Shown: positions 1 through 5,501 of the stretch, one piece after another
How positions within the stretch are numbered: position 1 is the stretch's first letter
Layout: each line of letters begins with the position of its first letter
DNA from: Crocinitomicaceae bacterium
Lineage (GTDB): Bacteria > Bacteroidota > Bacteroidia > Flavobacteriales_D > Sanyastnellaceae
Length of the DNA stretch: 5,501 nucleotides
NCBI GenBank assembly: GCA_002729115.1
Contig: PBWG01000055.1
Coordinates: forward strand, 11,587 to 17,087
Direction: 5' to 3'
The notes under the pieces: generated by a model
The model's input: only the letters and a program-made list of their open reading frames with translations
What the model was told of the DNA's origin: nothing
Databases searched by the model: none
Program-made: the position numbers and the translations under genes

Positions 1-71
1 AAGGCTCGGTTGTCGTGCCAACGCAAGTCGCGACGAAACCAGTGAAGGACGATTTTTCCTTGGGGAAGTGA
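1..71 (+). CDS. C-terminal end of an unidentified gene (partial)
   Basis: Reading from base 3, 22 sense codons lead to a TGA at 69-71; the 5' part lies outside the window. The encoded tail (GSVVVPTQVATKPVKDDFSL, then GK) is an ordinary soluble-looking sequence, and about two thirds of its third codon positions are G or C, like the genes further on. A hairpin terminator begins 34 bases after the stop, which supports a gene ending here. The other two forward frames also stop within 80 bases (at 45 and 79) and look less protein-like. I do not recognise the family, and the stretch is too short to assign a function. Confidence 0.5.
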   Translation, partial: GSVVVPTQVATKPVKDDFSLGK

Positions 72-104
72 GCTCATGACGTACGAAACTGTCGGACAAG
101 GAAA

Positions 105-131
105 CGGCCCGCTTTCGCGGGCCGCCCTTTG
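105..131 (+). terminator. Hairpin terminator after the upstream gene
   Basis: An 8-bp perfect GC-rich stem (CGGCCCGC at 105-112 pairing with GCGGGCCG at 117-124) closes a TTTC tetraloop and is followed by CCCTTTGTT. The T-run is short, so termination may be moderate. The position, 34 bases after the inferred stop at 71 and well before the gene starting at 282, fits an intrinsic terminator for the upstream plus-strand gene. Confidence 0.7.
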
Positions 132-281
132 TTCCAAGTGATTGGATCAAAACACCTTACGATCTCGTGATCCTCGCGGACCACGTCAATAGAACAGGAC
201 ATTGTGGGAAAGGTTCACGGCCCCCGAACTTTTTTCTTGAGGGCCTGTTGGAAGGGGGAAGTTTAACCTCAAATCAACCCC
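125..281. other. Intergenic leader region before the cupredoxin-FAS1 gene
   Basis: This 157-base stretch has no credible gene on either strand. It should hold the promoter of the gene at 282, but I found no good match to the Bacteroidota pattern (TTG, about 19 bases, TAnnTTTG). There is a loose 6-bp inverted repeat, GGATCA at 144-149 and TGATCC at 168-173, with an 18-base spacer; it could be a protein site or chance. The bases just before the ATG are A/C-rich with no Shine-Dalgarno sequence, as is common in this phylum. Confidence 0.5.
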
Positions 282-1733
282 ATGAAACATTTGTTCTCAA
301 CGGCGCTCGCCTTCGTGATGGCGTCTTTCGCAGGCTTCGCACAATGCGACGCCGACCACGTGGTGGAAGCCAGCAGCTTCATGTACGCCCCCAGCATGCT
401 CACCATTGAGCAGGGCGAAAGCGTGGCCTTCGTCAACCTTGGCGGCACACACGACGTCAACGGCGACGTGGACAGCCAGACCGGCATGTCGTTTGGCAAC
501 CCGGAGGCATTCTACCTCGGTGCCGTCTCAGGCACGCCTGAAGGAGAGTGCATTGGCACCTACACCTTCAACGTGCCCGGCACGTACAACTACGATTGCA
601 GCATTGGCAACCACGCCGCCCAAGGCATGGTGGCGTCCATCGTGGTGAACCCTGCGCCGATGACCACCACCGTGGTGGACGTGATCGTCAACAGCCCCGA
701 CCACGAATTGCTTGAAGCAGCCGTGGGAGCCGCCGGTTTGGTGGACGCCCTCAGCGCAGACGGCCCGTTCACAGTCTTTGCACCGACCGACGCCGCGGTG
801 ACCGCGCTCGTCGAAGCGCTCGAAATCACGGCTGAAGATTTGCTCGCCTTGGAGAACCTCGGGGACATCTTGAAGTACCACGTGGTGGCTGGCGAGGCCA
901 TGAGCACCGATTTGTCGGACGGCCAAATGATCGCCACGCTGCTCGGTCCTGATGTGACCGTGACCATCAACGAAGAGGGTGTGTTCATCAACAACGCGCA
1001 AGTCACTGTGGCCGACATCGAGGCCGACAACGGCGTGGTGCACGTCATTGACGCAGTCTTGTTGCCGCCCGCGCCTCCAACCAACACTATCTTGGACGTG
1101 ATCCAGAACAGCCCAGAGCACATGTTGCTTGCGGCTGCGGTGGACGCTGCAGGTTTGGCGGGTGCGCTGAGCGGCGAGGACACCCTGACTGTGTTTGCGC
1201 CCACCGACGCGGCCATCACCGCCTTGGTGGAAGCCTTGGAAATCACTCCGGCCGACTTGTTGGCTTTGGAGACCCTCGGGGACATCCTCAAGTACCACGT
1301 GGTGGCCGGCCTCGCCATGAGCACCGACCTCTCTGACGGCCAAATGATCGCCACGTTGCTCGGTCCCGATGTGACGGTGGCCATCAACGAAGAAGGGGTG
1401 TTCATCAACGACGCCCAAGTGACTGTGGCGGACATCATGGCCGACAACGGTGTGGTGCACGTCATTGATGCGGTGTTGTTGCCTCCCACCGACAACGTCG
1501 AGGAAGCGAAGGCGACCGTGCAGTTGATGCCCAACCCCGCGACGGACGTGGTCCGCATTGGTGGATTGCAGGGCAACGCCAACGTGGTGATTCGCGATTT
1601 GGCGGGCCGTATGGTGTTGAACAACGACAACGCCGGACAGCTCTTCAACATCAGCCACCTCGGCGCCGGCACCTATGTGGTGAGCGTCACCCAGGAAGGC
1701 GTCACCGCCACCACGAAGTTGGTGGTGCGCTGA
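282..1733 (+). CDS. Secreted cupredoxin–fasciclin protein with type IX sorting domain
   Basis: The 483-residue product starts with a Sec signal peptide (residues 1 to about 20, basic MKH then a hydrophobic core ending AGFA). Residues about 25-123 form a plastocyanin-like domain with a plausible type 1 copper set: His57 (GGTHDVNG), Cys106, His111 and Met116 (C-x4-H-x4-M). Cys22 and Cys90 could form a disulfide. Two FAS1 domains follow (about 131-262 and 270-401), each with TVFAPTDAA, KYHVV and GVVHVIDAVLLP motifs and each preceded by a Pro/Thr-rich linker. Residues about 410-483 match the Por/type IX C-terminal sorting domain (MPNPATD, GAGTYVVSV, TTKLVVR). The inferred route is Sec export, then type IX passage to the surface or medium. 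FAS1 domains usually mediate adhesion and cupredoxins carry electrons or bind copper; the actual role here is unknown. The start is set by the signal peptide. The gene appears monocistronic between two terminators. Confidence 0.93.
   Translation: MKHLFSTALAFVMASFAGFAQCDADHVVEASSFMYAPSMLTIEQGESVAFVNLGGTHDVNGDVDSQTGMSFGNPEAFYLGAVSGTPEGECIGTYTFNVPGTYNYDCSIGNHAAQGMVASIVVNPAPMTTTVVDVIVNSPDHELLEAAVGAAGLVDALSADGPFTVFAPTDAAVTALVEALEITAEDLLALENLGDILKYHVVAGEAMSTDLSDGQMIATLLGPDVTVTINEEGVFINNAQVTVADIEADNGVVHVIDAVLLPPAPPTNTILDVIQNSPEHMLLAAAVDAAGLAGALSGEDTLTVFAPTDAAITALVEALEITPADLLALETLGDILKYHVVAGLAMSTDLSDGQMIATLLGPDVTVAINEEGVFINDAQVTVADIMADNGVVHVIDAVLLPPTDNVEEAKATVQLMPNPATDVVRIGGLQGNANVVIRDLAGRMVLNNDNAGQLFNISHLGAGTYVVSVTQEGVTATTKLVVR
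672..1067 (+). repeat. FAS1 repeat unit, copy A
   Basis: This is the first of two in-frame tandem units of 132 codons inside the cupredoxin-fasciclin gene (residues 131-262). It aligns with copy B without any gap at a constant offset of 417 bases (139 codons). The first 63 residues share 45 identities with copy B; the last 69 share 65. In the better-conserved half (861-1067) I count 27 base differences in 207, mostly synonymous. Confidence 0.9.
1089..1484 (+). repeat. FAS1 repeat unit, copy B
   Basis: This is the second FAS1 unit (residues 270-401), offset by exactly 417 bases from copy A. It is joined to copy A by a short Pro-rich linker (PPAPPTN) and followed by a linker (PPTDNVEEAK) into the sorting domain. 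Within the conserved half it differs from copy A at only four residues: Glu205/Leu344, Thr228/Ala367, Asn238/Asp377 and Glu247/Met386. Confidence 0.9.
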
Positions 1734-1753
1734 TCAGAATTGAATGCGACACG

Positions 1754-1783
1754 AAAAGGCCTCCCGCTGGGGAGGCCTTTTTT
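1754..1783. terminator. Strong, probably bidirectional terminator between convergent genes
   Basis: A 9-bp stem (AGGCCTCCC at 1757-1765 with GGGAGGCCT at 1770-1778) has a four-base loop, is extended by A-T pairs, and is followed on the plus strand by a run of six T (1778-1783). On the minus strand the same hairpin is followed by TTTT from the A-run at 1754-1757. It lies 20 bases past the cupredoxin-fasciclin stop (1733) and 6 bases past the end of the minus-strand epimerase gene (1790), so it probably ends both transcripts. Confidence 0.9.
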
Positions 1784-1789
1784 GTTGGG

Positions 1790-2701
1790 TCAAATCACGC
1801 AGCGTTCCAGCGCCTCGTCCAATCGCCCAGCCGTCCAGGTGAACCCCATTCGGTTCAAGTTCTCTGGGACAACGTGCTGTGAAGTCAGCAGGAGGGAGGC
1901 CATCTCGCCCATGGCCAATTTCAGGGCGAAGGCCGGCACGGCAGGGGCAACGTGTGGGCGAGACAACGTGTGTGCCAGGGTCTGGGAGAACGTTCGGTTG
2001 GTCACAGGCTCAGGCGCCACCAGGTTGTGCGGACCGACCACGTGGGGGTCAGATGCCGCGTGCACCACGAAGCGCACCACGTCGTCCAGGTGGATCCAAC
2101 TCATCCACTGTTGACCTGAGCCCAGCGGGGCGCCCAAGCCGAGACGGTAGATGGGGAGCAGCTTGTCCAGGGTGCCGCCTCGGTCGGAGAGCACCAGCCC
2201 AATGCGCATGGTCACGTGCCGGGCTTCCTCAGGCAACAAGCCCTTGGCCGCGGACTCCCAGGCTGCCGTCACGTCTGAGAGAAACCCTTCTCCCTTGAGG
2301 GAGGATTCTCCGGCATGTTCACATTCGCCGTACAGTCCGATGGCCGACGCCTGGATGAACGTGCCAGAGAAGCTGGCTTGGGCCAGGGCGTTGGCAAGCA
2401 GGGCTGTGCCCTCGGTGCGGCTTTTGAGGATGTTGGCTTTGTGGGACGCGGTCCAGCGCTGGCCGACGTTGGCCCCCGCGAGGTGGACGACGTGGTTCAC
2501 CCCCGTCAGCGCTTCTTGGGGGAAGACCTTGCCAGCAACATCCCACACAAACGACGTGGCCCCCGCCATGGCGAAGGCGCGGCTGCGGCTGAGCACACGA
2601 ACCTCATGACCTTGTGCGAAGAGGTGCTCGCAGAGTGCGGTGCCAACGAGGCCGGATGCGCCAGTCACCAGCCAGGTTTGTGGGGAGCGTGCAGTGGACA
2701 T
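1790..2701 (-). CDS. TIGR01777-family epimerase-like protein (atypical SDR)
   Basis: The 303-residue product matches the usual length of the YfcH/TIGR01777 branch of atypical short-chain dehydrogenases. It has an N-terminal Rossmann motif (TGASGLVG, residues 13-20), the family signature HLAGANVGQRW (73-83), SAIGLYG (119-125), RIGLVLSDRGG (166-176), the hallmark GSGQQWMSWIHLDDVVR (194-210) and GPHNLVAPEPVTN (223-235). A C-terminal DUF1731-like segment follows (about 247-296). It should bind NAD(P); the family's substrate is not established. Tyr124 is the likely active-site Tyr, but no Lys sits four residues later, so the classical YxxxK pair is absent there. The ATG at 2701 was chosen because the glycine-rich motif follows directly and it leaves a 32-base gap to the ABC gene; the longer frame to 2899 lies inside that gene. 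No Shine-Dalgarno sequence is visible. It is probably last in the operon. Confidence 0.93.
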   Translation of the reverse strand: MSTARSPQTWLVTGASGLVGTALCEHLFAQGHEVRVLSRSRAFAMAGATSFVWDVAGKVFPQEALTGVNHVVHLAGANVGQRWTASHKANILKSRTEGTALLANALAQASFSGTFIQASAIGLYGECEHAGESSLKGEGFLSDVTAAWESAAKGLLPEEARHVTMRIGLVLSDRGGTLDKLLPIYRLGLGAPLGSGQQWMSWIHLDDVVRFVVHAASDPHVVGPHNLVAPEPVTNRTFSQTLAHTLSRPHVAPAVPAFALKLAMGEMASLLLTSQHVVPENLNRMGFTWTAGRLDEALERCVI

Positions 2702-2733
2702 GGGTTGAATTTGGGAAGACAACCCAGGAGAGG

Positions 2734-4617
2734 TCAGTCTTGTTCGGCCTTCTGCTGTTCGAACATCGTGGCGTACAACCCGCCGGCTGCAAGCAGCTCG
2801 TCGGGGGTGCCCGATTCGACAATCTCCCCCTCGTCCATGACGAGGATGCGGTCGGCGTTGCGCAAGGAGGCCAACCTGTGGCTGACCATCAATGTGCAAG
2901 AGGCTTCTTGTTTCTCGATGGCGGCGAGGATGGCGTCCTCGGTTTCCGTGTCCACGGCAGACAGGCAGTCGTCCAGGAAGAGGATTCGTGGGGATTTGAC
3001 CAGGGCGCGGGCGATGCTGATGCGTTGCTTTTGGCCCCCGCTGAGGTTGACCCCACGTTCTCCGAGCATGGTGTTGAACCCGTGCTCAAACCCATCAATG
3101 TCCTCGCGAACGCCGGCGTCTTGGGCCGCTTTTCGGACCTGCTGTTCGTTCGCAGCGCCTTGGCCAAAGGCGATGTTGTTGCCGATGGTGTCGCTGAACA
3201 GGAAAACGTCTTGGGGCACGTAGCCCAGGTCCTGTTTCATGGCGTCGAGGTCCCATTCCGGAAGGGGGGTGCCATCAAGGGAGATGCGGCCCTCTTGGGG
3301 ATCCATCATGCGCATGGCCAACTGGAGGACGGTGGATTTTCCGCTGCCTGTTCGGCCAGTGATGCCCAGCGTTTCTCCGGCTTGAAGGGTGAACGAGACG
3401 TTGTTCAGGGCCTGGATGCCCGTTTCGGGATAGGTCCACGACACGCGGTCGAATTCGAGGGCTGGGGAGGCCGACAAGCCGTCCTTGCGTCCCCCGGCAT
3501 CCGGGGAAATGACGGCGGGCGTGGCGTCCAAAAAGTCCAGGATGCGGTTCATGGAGGCTTCCGCCTTTTGGACCAAGGAGGTCACCCAGCCGACCGAAGC
3601 GAACGGCCAGGTCAAAAGGTTGACGTAGAAGACGAATTGGAAGATGTGGCCCAGCTCCAGGTGGCCGCCCACCACGCGTTGTCCGCCCACGTAGATGGTG
3701 AGGATGGTGCTCAGCCCCACCAGCAAGACGATGAGCGGCATGAACATGGCCTCCACCTTGACCAGGTCGAGCACACGGACTTTGTACGCGGCCGTCTCGT
3801 CGTCGAACCGCTCGGCGGCGTCGCGCTCGCGGTTGAAGCTCTTCAGCACCCGAATGCCCGCGATGTGTTGCTGCACGAAGCTCGAGACGCGGCTTTGGGC
3901 CTTTTGGCGTGCGTCGCTCTTGCGGTGGATGTTTGCCGAGATGAAGTAGATGCCCAGCGACATGAAGGGGAGGGGCAGCAGCGCAAACAGCGTCAGCACC
4001 GGGTCAATCGACAGCATCACCGTGACCACCAACGCCACCAGCACCACCAAGTTCATGGAATACATGATGGCCGGGCCGAGGTACATCCGGACGTGGCTCA
4101 CGTCTTCGCTGATGCGGTTCATCAAGTCGCCCGTGTCGTGCCGCTTGTAGAAGCTGCTGTCCAGCACTTGGTAATGCCCGTAGATGTCGCGCTTGAGGTC
4201 ATATTCCAGCAAGCGGCTCATCACAATGATGGTTTGCCGGGTCAAAAATGAGAACCCCCCTTTGACCAAGAACGCCAAGAGGTAGAACACGGCTTGCAGG
4301 GCGCCGACCCACAGCACAAAATCCAGGACGGTCTCCCGCGACGTTGGAGCGTCCAGCCCTTGCCAAGCCCACCCCAAGGTGTCGGCCAAGAAGGCCAACG
4401 TGCGGGGCAGCTCGAGTTGGTCCAATGTGGGCGACTGCCCCTGGGCCATGGGCACCAAGAAGTGGGTGTTGGCTTCGTTCAGGGCGTTGACGCCTTCCCC
4501 GATCATGGAGGGCGCCCAAACCGCAAACATGTTGGTGAACACGACGAAGACCATGCCCAGGAACAACCGTCCTCGGTACTTCCAAATCAGGGGATTCAGT
4601 GCAAGCAGGGCCTTCAT
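2734..4617 (-). CDS. ABC exporter half-transporter (fused TMD and ATPase)
   Basis: The 627-residue protein has the type I exporter layout of MsbA/MdlA-like transporters in the inner membrane. About six hydrophobic segments lie at roughly 17-38, 100-120, 181-203, 207-228, 289-311 and 323-345. The ATPase spans about 385-620: A-loop Tyr396, Walker A GRTGSGKST (421-429), Q-loop Gln469 (YVPQDVFLF), signature LSGGQKQR (525-532), Walker B ILFLDD (545-550), D-loop SAVD (553-556) and switch His580. Asp550 stands where the catalytic Glu normally follows Walker B, a change typical of the degenerate half of heterodimeric exporters and common in MdlA-like proteins. A stretch of about 60 residues between the first two membrane segments is longer than in minimal exporters. 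The substrate cannot be inferred; lipids, peptides or drugs are all possible. The ATG at 4617 gives the typical N-terminus (MKALLALNPLIWKYRGRLFL). It follows the receptor gene by 16 bases and has no Shine-Dalgarno sequence. Confidence 0.95.
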   Translation of the reverse strand: MKALLALNPLIWKYRGRLFLGMVFVVFTNMFAVWAPSMIGEGVNALNEANTHFLVPMAQGQSPTLDQLELPRTLAFLADTLGWAWQGLDAPTSRETVLDFVLWVGALQAVFYLLAFLVKGGFSFLTRQTIIVMSRLLEYDLKRDIYGHYQVLDSSFYKRHDTGDLMNRISEDVSHVRMYLGPAIMYSMNLVVLVALVVTVMLSIDPVLTLFALLPLPFMSLGIYFISANIHRKSDARQKAQSRVSSFVQQHIAGIRVLKSFNRERDAAERFDDETAAYKVRVLDLVKVEAMFMPLIVLLVGLSTILTIYVGGQRVVGGHLELGHIFQFVFYVNLLTWPFASVGWVTSLVQKAEASMNRILDFLDATPAVISPDAGGRKDGLSASPALEFDRVSWTYPETGIQALNNVSFTLQAGETLGITGRTGSGKSTVLQLAMRMMDPQEGRISLDGTPLPEWDLDAMKQDLGYVPQDVFLFSDTIGNNIAFGQGAANEQQVRKAAQDAGVREDIDGFEHGFNTMLGERGVNLSGGQKQRISIARALVKSPRILFLDDCLSAVDTETEDAILAAIEKQEASCTLMVSHRLASLRNADRILVMDEGEIVESGTPDELLAAGGLYATMFEQQKAEQD

Positions 4618-4633
4618 GAGGTGGGTGGGCGGC

Positions 4634-5501
4634 TTAGAACGAGAAGTTCCAAGACACCGACGGCAAGATGGGGAACAGACTCACTTGTTTGGCCTGGATC
4701 TCCAAGTTCCCTTCCAACAAATCGCCTTCGTTGTCAAAGAACAAGAAGTACGGGTTGGCGCGGTTGTAGAGGTTGTAAATGCTGAACACCCAACGGCGTT
4801 CCACTTTCCGGTCTTCAAAGTTCTTTTTAGGGAAGAGCGTGGCGCTGATGTCCGCGCGGTGGTAAGGCCCCATGCGGTACCCATTCCTCGAGCCATAGAC
4901 GTCCGTGATGTTGCCCTCGAGGAAATAGCGCTGGATGGGAAGGGTGAGTGTGTTGCCTGTGGCGTACACGAAGGCGGCCGACAGGTTCCACCGCTCGCTC
5001 GGGGTCCAATCCATGACCACGCTGAGGTCGTGGCGGCGGTCGAATTTGGCCGGGAAGGGGTCGCCGTTGTTCAAGTCCTCAAATTGGCGGTCGGTCTTGC
5101 TCCACGTGTAGCCGACCCAGCCGTTCAGCTTGCCAAACTTCCGCTTTAAGAAGAACTCGGCCCCGTACGATGTGCCCTCTCCAAAGACGAGGTTGTTGTC
5201 GGGGTTGGTCCCGATGTTTTGATCTGGACGGGTGTTCTCGGCGTATTCCACCAAGTTGTTCAATTCCTTGTGGTAGACCTCCACCGAGGTTTCCCACTCG
5301 CGGTTGGCGCCCAAATCCACGAAGTAGCCTGCGCTGAATTGTCGGCCGCGCTGGGGCGGGACCAAATCTGAGCTGGGCAACCAGACGTCGGTCGGCGTGG
5401 TGGTGGCCGAGAGCGACGCCAGGTGCACGTACTGGTAGTTGATGGACCAGCCTGCTTTGACGCTGCTGCGCGGTCCGGTCTTCAGCCGCGCGCTCACCCG
5501 G
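4634..5501 (-). CDS. TonB-dependent outer-membrane receptor, C-terminal part
   Basis: The frame is open to the window edge, so only the last 288 residues are seen; full-length relatives are usually about 750-800 residues. The visible part is outer-membrane beta-barrel sequence: alternating strands rich in aromatic residues and ending in Trp-Asn-Phe-Ser-Phe, the C-terminal Phe expected for BAM-dependent assembly. Segments such as YQYVHLASL, PTDVWLPSS, SVEVYHKELNNLVEY, YGAEFFLKRKFGKLNGWVGYTWS, FPAKFDRRHDLSVV and YNLYNRANPYFLF are typical of Bacteroidota receptors with an N-terminal carboxypeptidase-regulatory-like domain and a plug. Those N-terminal domains, if present, are outside the window. 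The protein would import a ligand across the outer membrane using TonB; the ligand is unknown. I see no SusD-like partner in the window, so assignment as a SusC glycan transporter is not supported. It is the first visible gene of the minus-strand block. Confidence 0.93.
   Translation of the reverse strand, partial: RVSARLKTGPRSSVKAGWSINYQYVHLASLSATTTPTDVWLPSSDLVPPQRGRQFSAGYFVDLGANREWETSVEVYHKELNNLVEYAENTRPDQNIGTNPDNNLVFGEGTSYGAEFFLKRKFGKLNGWVGYTWSKTDRQFEDLNNGDPFPAKFDRRHDLSVVMDWTPSERWNLSAAFVYATGNTLTLPIQRYFLEGNITDVYGSRNGYRMGPYHRADISATLFPKKNFEDRKVERRWVFSIYNLYNRANPYFLFFDNEGDLLEGNLEIQAKQVSLFPILPSVSWNFSF

Noticed and set aside
219..245. Possible hairpin GGCCC (219-223) with GGGCC (241-245) around a T-rich stretch upstream of the fasciclin gene
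   Set aside because: The stem is only five pairs with a 17-base loop and no T-run after it, so it is too weak to call a terminator, attenuator or riboswitch.
167..409. An 80-codon plus-strand frame starting before the fasciclin gene
   Set aside because: It overlaps the signal-peptide region of the real gene in another frame and is Arg/His-rich without any recognisable feature.
528..1672. Two long minus-strand open frames (376 and 360 codons) opposite the fasciclin gene
   Set aside because: They mirror the tandem FAS1 repeat, are His/Val- or Ser/Thr-rich, and carry no domain or signal; the plus-strand protein is clearly the real one.
2702..2899. A 66-codon N-terminal extension of the epimerase-like gene
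   Set aside because: It would overlap the ABC exporter's ATPase end by more than 160 bases, is Arg/His-rich and does not resemble the family, whose Rossmann motif begins right after the ATG at 2701.
2614..4251. A 545-codon plus-strand open frame opposite the ABC exporter
   Set aside because: Its translation is a low-complexity mix rich in His, Gln, Val and Asp with no recognisable domain. It lies fully antisense to a gene with all ABC motifs, and long antisense frames are expected in GC-rich coding DNA.
4379..5149. A 256-codon plus-strand frame crossing the ABC/receptor junction
   Set aside because: It is antisense to two well-supported genes and its translation shows no domain, signal peptide or start-site support.

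Overview
The window looks like chromosomal DNA of a GC-rich member of the Bacteroidota, probably near the Flavobacteriales. Three features point there: a C-terminal type IX secretion (Por) sorting domain, a Bacteroidota-type TonB-dependent outer-membrane receptor, and start codons without Shine-Dalgarno sequences. The genus cannot be read from the sequence.

Layout from left to right. Positions 1-71 hold the likely last codons of an unidentified plus-strand gene, followed by a GC-rich hairpin terminator (105-124). A short intergenic stretch (125-281) has no promoter I could recognise. Positions 282-1733 (+) encode a 483-residue exported protein built from a signal peptide, a blue-copper (cupredoxin) domain, two tandem fasciclin (FAS1) domains and a type IX sorting domain. 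A strong terminator hairpin (1754-1783), probably used from both sides, separates it from a convergent minus-strand block.

The minus-strand block reads, in transcription order, a TonB-dependent receptor (C-terminal 288 residues only, 5501-4634), a type I ABC exporter half-transporter (4617-2734) and a TIGR01777-family NAD(P)-dependent epimerase-like protein (2701-1790). The gaps are only 16 and 32 bases, so one transcript is likely. No functional link between the three is evident from sequence; the arrangement may be simple co-transcription.

The window is mostly ordinary core or envelope gene content. The points worth a second look are the cupredoxin-FAS1-FAS1-sorting-domain fusion, the uneven conservation between its two FAS1 copies, and the Asp in place of the catalytic Glu in the ABC ATPase, which suggests a degenerate ATP site and possibly a missing partner subunit. 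I found no CRISPR array, mobile element, tRNA or rRNA, and no convincing undescribed multi-gene system.
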